Shown here: piece by piece, positions 51,308 through 60,860 of the stretch
Layout of the letters: every line of letters starts with the position of its first letter
Numbering within the stretch: position 1 is the stretch's first letter
Assembly: GCF_000478585.1 (NCBI RefSeq)
Contig: NZ_ARWI01000001.1
Location: 1,178,001 to 1,242,000 of the forward strand
DNA from: Thiomicrorhabdus sp. Kp2
GTDB lineage: Bacteria > Pseudomonadota > Gammaproteobacteria > Thiomicrospirales > Thiomicrospiraceae
DNA length: 64,000 bases
Reading direction: 5' to 3'
Notes under the pieces: generated by a model
What the model was told of the DNA's origin: nothing
What the model saw: only the letters and a program-made list of their open reading frames with translations
Databases searched by the model: none
Program-made: the position numbers and the translations under genes

Positions 51308-51326
51308 CATAAATACATAATTTATG
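51308..51326 (+). promoter_or_regulatory. Inverted repeat just upstream of the jetA ribosome site
   Basis: CATAAAT (51308-51314) and ATTTATG (51320-51326) are perfect inverted copies over ACATA. The repeat ends two bases before the AAGG of jetA. It may be a weak mRNA hairpin that masks the ribosome site or a second operator. Confidence 0.35.
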
Positions 51327-51339
51327 TACAAGGATGACA

Positions 51340-52788
51340 ATGAGCCATTTTTTTAATCTGTATCCTGATACTATCTTTTTTCCATTAGCGGGTGAAAATA
51401 GAAGAGCCTACCTAGACATCATTGTCAGTATGCACTCAAAATTCTTCAGTGAGTCGTCAGAATTTATTGACACCAGTATTCCGATTCCGCGAATCAAAGC
51501 GTTTATCGAAGAAGCGCTTCAGGAAGACAATTGGAACACCGAAGATAAAAACGAAGAGGACACCATTAAATCCCAAGCGATTTATGTATATAACCGATTG
51601 CTTGAAACAGGATGGCTCAATATCCGTAAAGACGGTATTAAACAGGATATTTACATGTCATCGAAAGTTTCTATGCTAGTGGATTTCATTGAGAACATTC
51701 AACTCTACTCATCCGGTGAAATTGGAGGTGGTGTGTTATCAATTCGTAACAACCTAGAATCCATTCTCTCACCAAGAAGCCGAACCTCTGCAACCGACAT
51801 TTCTCAAATGCTGGACCAAGTTGTTCAAGACACACAATCATTAGGCAAGACAATGAAGAATTTGGCTTTGCACCTGACCGACATTTCTCAGGACTTTCGC
51901 CGTTTTACTAAGCTGGATGAAAAAATGACTTTGTTCTTTGAAGGCTTTATTAAGAATTCCTCTTTCTCCGATTACAACCTTATTAAAGGCCAGCACCATC
52001 CATTTCGTTTTAAAAGCGAGATATTGGACATGCTGTACTTGATCGAGTATGAAGCCGAGACAACCCAACGAGTAGTGAATTCCATTCAGGAACACAACAA
52101 ACTCAAGACCGCTCAAGACTTTCCCTATGAAAAGGCGTTGGAGAACTTGAAGAACAAGGCTCGGGTGATTCGCAACATCTTTGAAAATACCGAGCATTTA
52201 ATCGAAAAAATTGATACAAGCCACGCCCGACTTGGACGACAGGTGAATGAATCCATTAAATATCACTCACGAACCCCATCAAGTGCCATCAATGATTTTG
52301 AATCCTTATTAAAAACCATTAAAGCAATCGGAGTAAAAGGCACTATCAGTAATCCATTACCTGTTTATCCGCTTATTTCGTTGGAACTTGTGGCAAGAAT
52401 TCCGAAAAAACGCAAGCCGATTACCCAGCGCAAAAGCACAATCAAGACTCAAATCCCTGAAGAAGTAATAAGGCAGAAAGAAGAAAAACGCCTGGCACTA
52501 GAAAGGCGCACCATTAACCAAGAGAAGCTTACGATATGGCTGGATGAACTGTTCAGCCAGCATGGGGTGCTTGGCCAAATTCACTCGATTGACATTCCGG
52601 TCTCCACCATTGAAGATTTTGTGGCATTTACCGTCTGTCGACGACTGGGCATAGAAGATGAAAAGCTTCACCGAAGCTATTCGGACACATTCAAACAATA
52701 CCGTTTTACCCTGACAGGCGATGATCTTATTGAGCATGAGCACACCTTCTGCCAGCCATTTAGCATCGTAAAAATATTTGGGAGTTAA
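51340..52788 (+). CDS. jetA: Wadjet system component JetA (kleisin-like, MukF-related)
   Basis: 482 residues. No catalytic motif is expected. The N-terminal winged-helix-like region (about 40-120) is followed by a helical, coiled-coil-rich centre (about 150-290). The last 100 residues form a C-terminal winged-helix with ISIDIPVSTIEDFVAFTV-like features. This arrangement is that of MukF-like kleisins of Wadjet, which connect the SMC heads. The operon order JetA-JetB-JetC-JetD makes the assignment firm. I use the ATG at 51340, six bases after AAGG; an ATG at 51334 is too close to it. jetB begins 3 bp after the stop. Upstream are the operator-like repeats. Confidence 0.88.
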   Translation: MSHFFNLYPDTIFFPLAGENRRAYLDIIVSMHSKFFSESSEFIDTSIPIPRIKAFIEEALQEDNWNTEDKNEEDTIKSQAIYVYNRLLETGWLNIRKDGIKQDIYMSSKVSMLVDFIENIQLYSSGEIGGGVLSIRNNLESILSPRSRTSATDISQMLDQVVQDTQSLGKTMKNLALHLTDISQDFRRFTKLDEKMTLFFEGFIKNSSFSDYNLIKGQHHPFRFKSEILDMLYLIEYEAETTQRVVNSIQEHNKLKTAQDFPYEKALENLKNKARVIRNIFENTEHLIEKIDTSHARLGRQVNESIKYHSRTPSSAINDFESLLKTIKAIGVKGTISNPLPVYPLISLELVARIPKKRKPITQRKSTIKTQIPEEVIRQKEEKRLALERRTINQEKLTIWLDELFSQHGVLGQIHSIDIPVSTIEDFVAFTVCRRLGIEDEKLHRSYSDTFKQYRFTLTGDDLIEHEHTFCQPFSIVKIFGS

Positions 52789-52791
52789 GCC

Positions 52792-53451
52792 ATGTTCAAT
52801 GAAGCTCGAAATCTAATTAACAACACGGCGGTTGAAGAGTCACAAATTATCGAGACGTTCAACTACCTGCAAAATCATCAGTTTGTCTTCAGAAGCCTTT
52901 CAAAAGACCGTAAATACTATGCATTTATCAGCGAGCATTTAGATCTATTTAGAAGTGGGTTTGAGTTGTTTGGAAAAACCCTTATCCAGAATCATGACTA
53001 TGGTTACATCGGCATCAATAACACTACGGCGGATGACTTTAATCGTCTAGCGATGGTCGATACCGCTATTCTGGTAACTTTACGGGTTATCTACCATCAA
53101 GAGAAAGAATCCCGCTCTAATGAAGATGGCTCAATCAGTATCCCTGGGAGTCATTTAGTGACTCAGTATAAACAATACACTGAACGTAATGACTTGGATG
53201 ACAGTAAGTCGCGTTTTATGGAGCATTTAAAGCTTTTTAAGCAGAAACGAATCCTTTCGTTGAGCAATGAGCTTGATGAAGAAACCTTGCTTCCAGTTAT
53301 TACCATTTTCCCGACTATCGAAGTTATTATGACTCCGGAGTTCGCACAACGACTTAATCAGGAAATCGCTGATAGAGCAAAGTCATCCTTTTCAGATGGT
53401 GATACCAGCCAAACTAAAACGCCTTCCGATACGATGGAGGAAGTACAATGA
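52792..53451 (+). CDS. jetB: Wadjet system component JetB (MukE-like)
   Basis: 219 residues. A small mixed alpha/beta protein with tandem winged-helix character. The segment FRSLSKDRKYYAFISEHLDLFRSGFELFG (about 33-61, here read as a whole helix pair) fits the MukE-like KITE subunit of Wadjet. The acidic, Ser/Thr-rich tail (last 25 residues) is probably disordered. The subunit would bind the kleisin JetA and DNA, helping JetC load onto circular DNA. It overlaps jetC by the ATGA arrangement at 53448, so translation is coupled. Recognition relies mostly on operon position and length; sequence of this subunit is poorly conserved across systems. Confidence 0.82.
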   Translation: MFNEARNLINNTAVEESQIIETFNYLQNHQFVFRSLSKDRKYYAFISEHLDLFRSGFELFGKTLIQNHDYGYIGINNTTADDFNRLAMVDTAILVTLRVIYHQEKESRSNEDGSISIPGSHLVTQYKQYTERNDLDDSKSRFMEHLKLFKQKRILSLSNELDEETLLPVITIFPTIEVIMTPEFAQRLNQEIADRAKSSFSDGDTSQTKTPSDTMEEVQ

Positions 53452-56400
53452 AATTAAAAAGCGTTATTCTCGTTAATTGGTATTTGTTTGACCCTGTTAC
53501 AGTTCCCATTCGCGGGAATGTCGCCTTAATCGGTGAGAATGGAGCAGGTAAATCCACGATTATTGATGCCATACAGACTGTCTTATTTGGTGGGAACCAA
53601 AAATCTATCCACCTAAATGCAAGCGCCTCGGTTGCCAAAACAAATCGAAGCATCCGAACTTACTGCCTAGGTTATTACAAACCGGGCAACAAAGATGATG
53701 AGTCATCCACTACCTACAGAAAGCGGGATGAGAGCATAACTTACCTGGGATTGGTATTCGAGCATCCGGATAATGGCAGTCATGTTTCACTTTTTGTGGG
53801 GATTGAGGCTTATGAGGATGATCCTGCGCCAAACTTTAAGGTTAGGGGTGTATACCAAGGTAATCGCGCCCTAGAAGCCAAGGACTTTATTACTGCGCAT
53901 GAAGATGGTTCTTATGAATCCCTGACAGCGTTGGATTTGAAAAAGTCTCTCTCGCTTCAAGGTATTGAACCCTACTATGCTGACAAGGCAAAAGACTTTA
54001 TGGAGGCGATGGTTAAGCTCATTGGTCCAACAGCACACCATGACTGGATTGATCCAGAGGCCTTACGTAGCTCACTTGCCAAATCTATTTCCCTAAAAAA
54101 AGAGATCACCGAAGTCTCGCAGTTTGTCGAAAACTTCGTTCTTGAATCCCGTGATATCAAAGTGGATGATTTGATTCGCACCAAGAATCACTATCAAAAT
54201 CTAACCACTAAAATCAGCGAGTTAAGTCAACAAAAGCAAGATTTGGATGAGCTGCATGCCACTTTGAACCGCACTATTACACAACGAAAAAAGATGTACT
54301 CACTCTTGTGGATTGCTTTGGAGAAACAGCTCGAAGCCACTCAAGAGGATCAATATGCTCGAAAACAGGACTTAGCAAAAAATATTCAGAAACGCTGGGA
54401 TAACCGTAAAACCGAACGTCAACTGAAAAAACTCATTGAAGGTTTACGCACCAAGCAAAGCGCTCTATCGATTGAAATCAGCAATGATGATGAGCAACGA
54501 CGTAAGGACAAATTGATTGAAGAAATCGGAAATATTGATGAGAAAATTGATTCGATTCAGAGAAATATGTTGAGTGACATTTTGCATTACCGCCAGTTCT
54601 GTCAGCAAGATGTTTCGGTTTTGCATGAAGAGTCAATAAACCTATTGATGTCAAAAATGCGTCCAATGCTTGAACAGGTCGCTAACCCGTCTTTTGATTT
54701 TGAATCGTTCGACGAACTTGCTGAAGCCTTACTTGGGCAGATTAATGCAATTGAGGACTTGATTGAGCACAAACAAAAACCTTTAATTGCACGAGAAGTC
54801 AAAATCGAAAATCAGATTACAACGCTGACGGAAAACATTAACCGGGTTTCCTCCGGTAAGCGTCTTTTAACTCATGAGACGGAATTCTTGATTCAATACC
54901 TAGAAGAACACGGCATTCAGGCAACCCCAGTGTGTAATGTCGTGGAAATCTCCGATGTCAGTTGGCAACCTGCAATCGAGGCATTTTTGGCGAATAACGT
55001 GGAAGCCTTGATTGTACCAGAAGACCAAGAGGTTGAAGCAATCCGCTTGTATCGAGGATTGAAGAAAACCCACCAGATTTATAAGCGCATCATTGTTAAA
55101 GCCTCCCTTTGCGTGAATTGGTACAACTCAATCGATTTGGCCCCAAACTCTGCGGCCACACTTTTAGAGTCAAGCAACCATTATGCATTGGGTTTTTTGT
55201 ACAAACTGCTAGGCAGACTTGAACTAGTGGATTCGGACTCAGAACTTAGACGCTCGAAATTCGCCTTATCCAAGGACGGAATGGTTGCAAATTCGGTCGG
55301 AGTTTCTCGCCTTAAATTGATCTCTCATCTAAAGATGATGAAAGACCAGAGTCATAACCTTGAGACGTGGCGTCATAAGCGTCGAGTTCTATCGACTGAA
55401 AAAGATGACGAAATTACACCAACTAGGTCAAAACTCAAAGACGTTTCCGATTCACTAGCGCATTTAAAAATTGTTCAGAAAGATACTCAGCGCCAATCAT
55501 TCCAAACACGAAACTTAGCAGTCAAAAGACAAGCAAAGCTAAAAGAAAAAAATGAAGAACTACTGGAAGGGATTGATTTAACTCATATTGAAAACCTGAC
55601 TCATGAACGCGATAAAATTGAAAAGAAGCTTCTACCTCAGCGAACGAAAGAGCTAGAAAGACTTCTGGATGAAAAAGGAGGCATGAGAACCCAGATTAAA
55701 GGCGCAAAAGCTTATCTTTTGGCTCTTAATAAAAAGATTGAAGCGAAATATGAAGAACAGGTCAAAGTTGAAGCATCTGTCTATTTTGATGCTCAATACA
55801 ATGACGAACTTCAAATCAAGTCTGAGGATAAGGATGCAGATACCGTCATGGATGAGCATGAAAACCTCAGTAAGCAGTTTGACAATGCATTGACTCGAAA
55901 TGAGTTCACCATGAAAGATATTGCTGAATCAAATGAAAGCTTTAATCCAGTGACGTACTTCCCGCTAAATAATGAGACCTTGGAACCTGTGGTTCAATAC
56001 GTTCATGAGTGCATCACCAATATTGTCGAGATGAATATCGTCAAATATGAAGAGGCTGCTGAAAGAGCCAGTAAAGAGCTGAATGAGTCCTTTAGAAACG
56101 ATGTGACTAACCGATTAAGAGAAGTCTTTAAAATGCAGAATCGTCAGTTCAGAGCTTTAAATAAGGCGCTATCGCAAAGACTTTTCCATTCGGAACGCTA
56201 TAAATTCATCAAGAAACCAAAATCAGAATTCAAAGATCTGATTGATTACATTGAGAAGACTGACTTGACCACGAATAGTGATGATTTGTTTGATTCCATG
56301 CCACCGGAAGTAGAAGCGCAAATTGAATTACTGATTTCCAGTGACAACGATGAAACATTGAATATTCGGGATTATCGAAAATACTTTGTGTATGACGTTG

Positions 56401-56834
56401 AAGTAACCTCGGATGTAACTCAAGAGCGTTATTACGTCAGTGACCAAATGGGAACAGGCTCTGGTGGTGAAAAGCAATCGCCTTTCTATGTTGCCATTGC
56501 CTCGTCACTGGCGACTGCATGGGGAACCTTGAGCAATCCGGGCAGAAGTGCCGGGCTTGCTTTACTGGATGAGGCATTTGATAAGCTGGATGAAGAAAAC
56601 CTTAAGAATGCGATGGACTTCATGGGCGATACTGGGCTACAGGTTATTGTGGCCACCCCTGCACAGCAAGAATACGTCTTCAAACCAGCAGTCAACAGTG
56701 TGATCTATGTTTCCAAGCACATATTGTCTCGGGATAACGCAACCGCCAGCCTGGATATTGAGATTTTAACGGAGAAAGGGTGGGAAATCTTCAATCCAGT
56801 ACAAACTATACCAAGCGAGGTTGTGAATGAATGA
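53448..56834 (+). CDS. jetC: Wadjet SMC-like ATPase JetC (MukB-related)
   Basis: 1128 residues. Walker A GENGAGKST (29-37, Lys35) lies near the N-terminus. Long coiled-coil arms (about 250-480 and 660-900) flank a hinge-like region (about 490-620). The C-terminal head has the ABC signature GTGSGGEKQ (1002-1010) and Walker B LALLDEAFDKLDE with Asp1041 and Glu1042. It is the loop-extruding motor that measures DNA circle size; in known Wadjet systems small circular plasmids are reeled in and cut by JetD. All motor residues are intact, so the system is likely active. It overlaps jetD by 8 bp. Confidence 0.93.
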   Translation: MKLKSVILVNWYLFDPVTVPIRGNVALIGENGAGKSTIIDAIQTVLFGGNQKSIHLNASASVAKTNRSIRTYCLGYYKPGNKDDESSTTYRKRDESITYLGLVFEHPDNGSHVSLFVGIEAYEDDPAPNFKVRGVYQGNRALEAKDFITAHEDGSYESLTALDLKKSLSLQGIEPYYADKAKDFMEAMVKLIGPTAHHDWIDPEALRSSLAKSISLKKEITEVSQFVENFVLESRDIKVDDLIRTKNHYQNLTTKISELSQQKQDLDELHATLNRTITQRKKMYSLLWIALEKQLEATQEDQYARKQDLAKNIQKRWDNRKTERQLKKLIEGLRTKQSALSIEISNDDEQRRKDKLIEEIGNIDEKIDSIQRNMLSDILHYRQFCQQDVSVLHEESINLLMSKMRPMLEQVANPSFDFESFDELAEALLGQINAIEDLIEHKQKPLIAREVKIENQITTLTENINRVSSGKRLLTHETEFLIQYLEEHGIQATPVCNVVEISDVSWQPAIEAFLANNVEALIVPEDQEVEAIRLYRGLKKTHQIYKRIIVKASLCVNWYNSIDLAPNSAATLLESSNHYALGFLYKLLGRLELVDSDSELRRSKFALSKDGMVANSVGVSRLKLISHLKMMKDQSHNLETWRHKRRVLSTEKDDEITPTRSKLKDVSDSLAHLKIVQKDTQRQSFQTRNLAVKRQAKLKEKNEELLEGIDLTHIENLTHERDKIEKKLLPQRTKELERLLDEKGGMRTQIKGAKAYLLALNKKIEAKYEEQVKVEASVYFDAQYNDELQIKSEDKDADTVMDEHENLSKQFDNALTRNEFTMKDIAESNESFNPVTYFPLNNETLEPVVQYVHECITNIVEMNIVKYEEAAERASKELNESFRNDVTNRLREVFKMQNRQFRALNKALSQRLFHSERYKFIKKPKSEFKDLIDYIEKTDLTTNSDDLFDSMPPEVEAQIELLISSDNDETLNIRDYRKYFVYDVEVTSDVTQERYYVSDQMGTGSGGEKQSPFYVAIASSLATAWGTLSNPGRSAGLALLDEAFDKLDEENLKNAMDFMGDTGLQVIVATPAQQEYVFKPAVNSVIYVSKHILSRDNATASLDIEILTEKGWEIFNPVQTIPSEVVNE

Positions 56835-58062
56835 TGCTGCAAAAAGCGAACAGGTTTTAATCGAGATTCTGACTAAATTATTGCTCAAGCACGAGAGATT
56901 GCTAGCACCTGGCTCAGATAAGCAGGCCGACATAGGTACCCATGAATCAGTGTTTAAGCCTTATGCTAATAGCCAACCACTTGGCATTGTGGAATACATA
57001 AACACTCTGATCCAAAAGTATGAAAAAGAGGGTATTCTAACAGCCACTTGGCATACTCAAAATATCTCTTTAAAACGTATCTATCTTCAAGATTACGAGA
57101 GGCTTTGTGAGTTAATTCAGTACACCCCGCTACTGAAAAAATTGGCTGTTGCTTTGCAGTATCTGGATAACGAGATGTTCGATATTCCGCTTTATCACGC
57201 ATTAAGAGATGATATTAAGGCTCACTGGTTGGAGCATAAATTGTTTCATAAATGTTCTGTTAATCAGTATGAAACCCTGGCCAAAGGCTTTCAGGGTGCA
57301 CATCTGGCATTAGAACTGTATAAGGTAAAAGAGGCCCTGGACTACCGACATTTTTCTATCAAGGCGTTTCAAGACTCCAAGAAGCTCAGTTCTCATAAAG
57401 GTCTTATTGCCAACCTTCTGAAATCACAATTGCCAGAACTTGAAGGTTTTGATGTTGATGAAGTCTTTCGATTCTTTGGAATTACGCCCATAGCGCAGCC
57501 CATTCTTATTTCAGGAAGCCTTAGCTTTACGCAACATGGTAGTGTTCTCAATGCCAACTTTCCCCCAGCAGTAGGATTGTTTCCAACCGAAAAATTAACA
57601 GTTTCAACTCAAGCCTCAATAAAAGTAGTAACGACCATTGAAAACCAAGCATCTTTTATGCGCTATATTCAAGAAGAAAAACAGCCAAACGAAGTGGTGC
57701 TTTATACCGCAGGCATCCCAACTCCTACGTTTATTACACTTTTCCAAAAGATTTCAAAGGAATTAGATGCTCAAACAATGTTCCGTCATTGGGGGGATAT
57801 CGATCTTGGTGGTTTTAAGATCTGGAACATACTCAATAAATCTATTAAAAGAGGTGTGAAACCTTACCGGATGTCACCAGATGATTACCTAAGTTCTGAG
57901 CAACTAAAAGACTTAACTAAATCTGAAAAAATACAGTTAGAACTACTTTCGAACTCTGACATAGAGAAATTAATCCAAAGAGTAACTTCTGTCGGAAAAA
58001 AATATGAACAAGAGATGTGGGAAAAGCAAACAATAAAAGTTGGTAAGGCTAACAATACATAA
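56827..58062 (+). CDS. jetD: Wadjet nuclease JetD (topoisomerase VI A/Toprim-like)
   Basis: 411 residues. The C-terminal half carries a Toprim-like site: the Glu272 of VVTTIENQASF and the DxD pair Asp324/Asp326 of RHWGDIDLGGF, as in topoisomerase VI A subunits, which bind Mg and cut DNA. The N-terminal half (about 1-230) is the helical and winged-helix part that contacts the JetABC motor. In known systems JetD cuts DNA after JetC has extruded an entire small plasmid. All ligands are present. Translation is coupled to jetC by an 8-bp overlap. The operon ends here, followed by 329 bp without a gene. Confidence 0.9.
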   Translation: MNDAAKSEQVLIEILTKLLLKHERLLAPGSDKQADIGTHESVFKPYANSQPLGIVEYINTLIQKYEKEGILTATWHTQNISLKRIYLQDYERLCELIQYTPLLKKLAVALQYLDNEMFDIPLYHALRDDIKAHWLEHKLFHKCSVNQYETLAKGFQGAHLALELYKVKEALDYRHFSIKAFQDSKKLSSHKGLIANLLKSQLPELEGFDVDEVFRFFGITPIAQPILISGSLSFTQHGSVLNANFPPAVGLFPTEKLTVSTQASIKVVTTIENQASFMRYIQEEKQPNEVVLYTAGIPTPTFITLFQKISKELDAQTMFRHWGDIDLGGFKIWNILNKSIKRGVKPYRMSPDDYLSSEQLKDLTKSEKIQLELLSNSDIEKLIQRVTSVGKKYEQEMWEKQTIKVGKANNT

Positions 58063-58391
58063 AACCTACGATACAGAATATCCCATTAACTTCTAACAAA
58101 TTACGAATATAACTCGAATTTCTTTTTATCGTGATAAAAGGGGTTCTGTTTACACATGTTATAATTTCGAATCTCAAAATATCGTATCTACTCAAGTGAA
58201 AACTAATGGTAACTAAAGAAAACACGTTCCACACAATCTTATTAGCTTGGATACGAAGTTTGAGACTTAAGGGGTGAAAGAGTCATGTTGACTGTTTGTT
58301 GCTTGAATAGAACTTTTTCTATGGACGTTTCAGTTCATATTTTCAGACAAATAAATACCAACACCTCAACATTACAAAAAAAGAGAAATTA
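58063..58391. other. Intergenic region between jetD and the restriction-modification gene
   Basis: 329 bp. A TATAAT hexamer near 58160 is a possible -10 but no good -35 is in place. Imperfect inverted copies of TACGATA occur near 58068 and 58178. I see no small gene, no controller-protein gene and no convincing terminator. It is probably the promoter region of the following gene. Confidence 0.4.
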
Positions 58392-60860
58392 ATGATTTTA
58401 GATGCCGAAATTTTAAGAATTCAAGCTAACAATACACTAGACGACAGAGTCAAAAGTGAATTAGGGCAGTTCTTCACTCCAGCACCAATATCTCAATTCA
58501 TGGCATCGCTTTTCCAAACATCAGCAAAGAACATAAAACTTTTAGACCCTGGATGTGGTAGTGGGATATTAACAGCCGCATCAATCGAACACTTTGAACA
58601 AAGTAAAGATGTCCAGGGGATTTCTATAACAACAGTTGATTTAGAAACTAAAACTATTCCATTTCTCCTCCAAACAATCAAGCTTTACGAATCAACAAAT
58701 ACTCGAAGAGGCATACAAATTGAGCACACCCATAAAACTGCAGACTTTATTCTAAACACTACTCTCAAAGATAATAGATTCACTCATGCCATACTTAACC
58801 CTCCATACAAAAAAATTGGCTCTACGAGTAAACACAGAAAAAGCCTTAAATTAGAGGGAATAGATACAGTTAACCTTTATTCTGGCTTTGTTGCTAAAGC
58901 AATTAAGTTACTGGAATCTGGAGGAGAGTTAGTTGCAATCATTCCAAGAAGTTTTTGTAATGGACCTTACTATCAATCCTTTAGAGAATATCTGCTAACT
59001 GAGACGGCTCTCACTCATATTCACATTTTCGATAGCCGAAAAAATGCATTCTCTGACAATCAAGTTCTTCAAGAAAATATCATTATTCATTGCATTAAAG
59101 GGGCTGCTCAAGGTGATATCACCATTACTTCAAGCTCTGATGCTGACTTCACATTTGATGATACCTCTGAAACATTCATTACAGAAAACATGACTAAACG
59201 AACAGTATCGTTTGATCAGGTAGTGAACCCAAATGATGCACACCGATTTATTCATATCGTGACAAGCCAAAGTGAACAAAATATTGTAAATCGTATTTCT
59301 CATTTCAGCACAACACTTCAAGAGCTTGAGATCGAAGTTTCCACAGGACCTGTTGTCGGATTTAGATTAAGAGAATATTTAAAACAAGACTTAGAAGATA
59401 ACAATGCAGGTTTAATCTACTCTTCACATCTTAAGAACACTGTTAATTGGCCAATAGAAAAAAAGCCTAATGCAATTTCCATTACAGAGAAAACCCAAAA
59501 ATTAACATGGGAAAACACCGGTTCATACGTACTGGTCGACAGATTTAGCTCCAAAGAACAAAACAGAAGAATTAATGCTCATATTTACGAGAACCATAAA
59601 ATCCCATCAAAACATATTGGTTTTGACAATAAACTTAATGTTTTCCATAGTAAGAAAAAGCCAATTGATTTCGACTTAGCAAAAGGATTATTCATCTTTC
59701 TAAACTGCAGGTTAGTCGATAAATACTACCGACTTTTTGGAGGCCATACACAAGTAAACGCAACTGATTTGCGTGTATTGAACTACCCATCTAAGGAATC
59801 ATTAATTCGTATGGGTTCCAACTTAGACCTAAATAACATTTCACAAGAAAATTTAGATTCAATAATCGAAGAAGAACTAGCTAATATGACTAACAGCCAA
59901 CAGAACCCCTTAAATAGCGATACAAAAATCAATGCGGCAATCGAAATACTGCAGCAACTTGGAATGCCGAGAGAACAACAAAATGAGCGCTCAGCACTGA
60001 CGCTGCTAGCTTTATTAGGACTAAAACCTGCAGACTCTTGGGATGAAATAATTTTTCCAACCCTAATGATTGGTGTCACCCCAATAATGAATTGGATGGA
60101 AACCGAATATGGCAAAAACTATGCTCCAAACACTCGTGAGACAATCAGAAGACAAACGCTCCATCAGTTTGTAGACGGAGGACTTTGTCTATACAACCCC
60201 GATAGACCTGATAGACCTGTTAATAGCCCTAAAGCTTGTTATCAAATAACAGAAGAATTAGTTAACCTATTAAAATCCTTCAGCACAGAAAACTGGGATC
60301 AAAACCTGCAAAAATACTTACAGGATAAAGAAACATTAGCTGCTCAATATGCAATGCAGCGTGAAATGCAAATGATTCCCTTAACCCTGCCAAATGGTAT
60401 AGAAATCAAGCTTTCTTCAGGTGCGCATAGTCAGCTAATAAAAGATATTGTTACTGATTTTGGGCCTAGATTTGCACCTGGAGCAGATGTCATATACTTA
60501 GGTGATACAGGTGCAAAACAAGATTTCTTTGATGATAAAAAATTTGAGCAGCTAGGCGTAAAACTCAACAAGAAAGGAAAACTACCAGACGTAGTACTTT
60601 ACTGGCCGGAAAAAAACTGGCTTTTATTGATTGAATCAGTCACTTCTCATGGGCCAGTTGACGGCAAGCGATATGCTGAATTGCAGCAGCTATTCAAAAA
60701 CACAACTGCAGGTTTAGTGTTCGTAACAGCTTTTCCAGATAGAAAAGTTATGAATAAATATCTACCAGTTATCTCTTGGGAAACCGAAGTTTGGGTAGCT
60801 GATGCGCCGTCTCATATGATTCATTTTAATGGAGATAGGTTTTTAGGCCCTCATGATTGA
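58392..60860 (+). CDS. One-polypeptide restriction-modification enzyme: N6-adenine methyltransferase fused to a BsuBI/PstI-type endonuclease
   Basis: 822 residues. The N-terminal gamma-type methyltransferase has motif I LDPGCGSG (Asp52 onward) and the catalytic motif IV NPPY at 136-139. The central part (about 300-500) is likely the target-recognition region. Residues 691-822 match the BsuBI/PstI restriction enzyme C-terminal domain: GPRFAPGADVIYLGDTGAK, PDVVLYWP (Asp733), LIESVTSHGPVDGKR (Glu748) and the ending MIHFNGDRFLGP. BsuBI and PstI cut CTGCAG and normally have a separate methyltransferase; here both activities share one chain. The specificity CTGCAG is a family-based inference. Its 3' end overlaps the convergent HEPN gene by 10 bp. 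Confidence 0.88.
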   Translation: MILDAEILRIQANNTLDDRVKSELGQFFTPAPISQFMASLFQTSAKNIKLLDPGCGSGILTAASIEHFEQSKDVQGISITTVDLETKTIPFLLQTIKLYESTNTRRGIQIEHTHKTADFILNTTLKDNRFTHAILNPPYKKIGSTSKHRKSLKLEGIDTVNLYSGFVAKAIKLLESGGELVAIIPRSFCNGPYYQSFREYLLTETALTHIHIFDSRKNAFSDNQVLQENIIIHCIKGAAQGDITITSSSDADFTFDDTSETFITENMTKRTVSFDQVVNPNDAHRFIHIVTSQSEQNIVNRISHFSTTLQELEIEVSTGPVVGFRLREYLKQDLEDNNAGLIYSSHLKNTVNWPIEKKPNAISITEKTQKLTWENTGSYVLVDRFSSKEQNRRINAHIYENHKIPSKHIGFDNKLNVFHSKKKPIDFDLAKGLFIFLNCRLVDKYYRLFGGHTQVNATDLRVLNYPSKESLIRMGSNLDLNNISQENLDSIIEEELANMTNSQQNPLNSDTKINAAIEILQQLGMPREQQNERSALTLLALLGLKPADSWDEIIFPTLMIGVTPIMNWMETEYGKNYAPNTRETIRRQTLHQFVDGGLCLYNPDRPDRPVNSPKACYQITEELVNLLKSFSTENWDQNLQKYLQDKETLAAQYAMQREMQMIPLTLPNGIEIKLSSGAHSQLIKDIVTDFGPRFAPGADVIYLGDTGAKQDFFDDKKFEQLGVKLNKKGKLPDVVLYWPEKNWLLLIESVTSHGPVDGKRYAELQQLFKNTTAGLVFVTAFPDRKVMNKYLPVISWETEVWVADAPSHMIHFNGDRFLGPHD

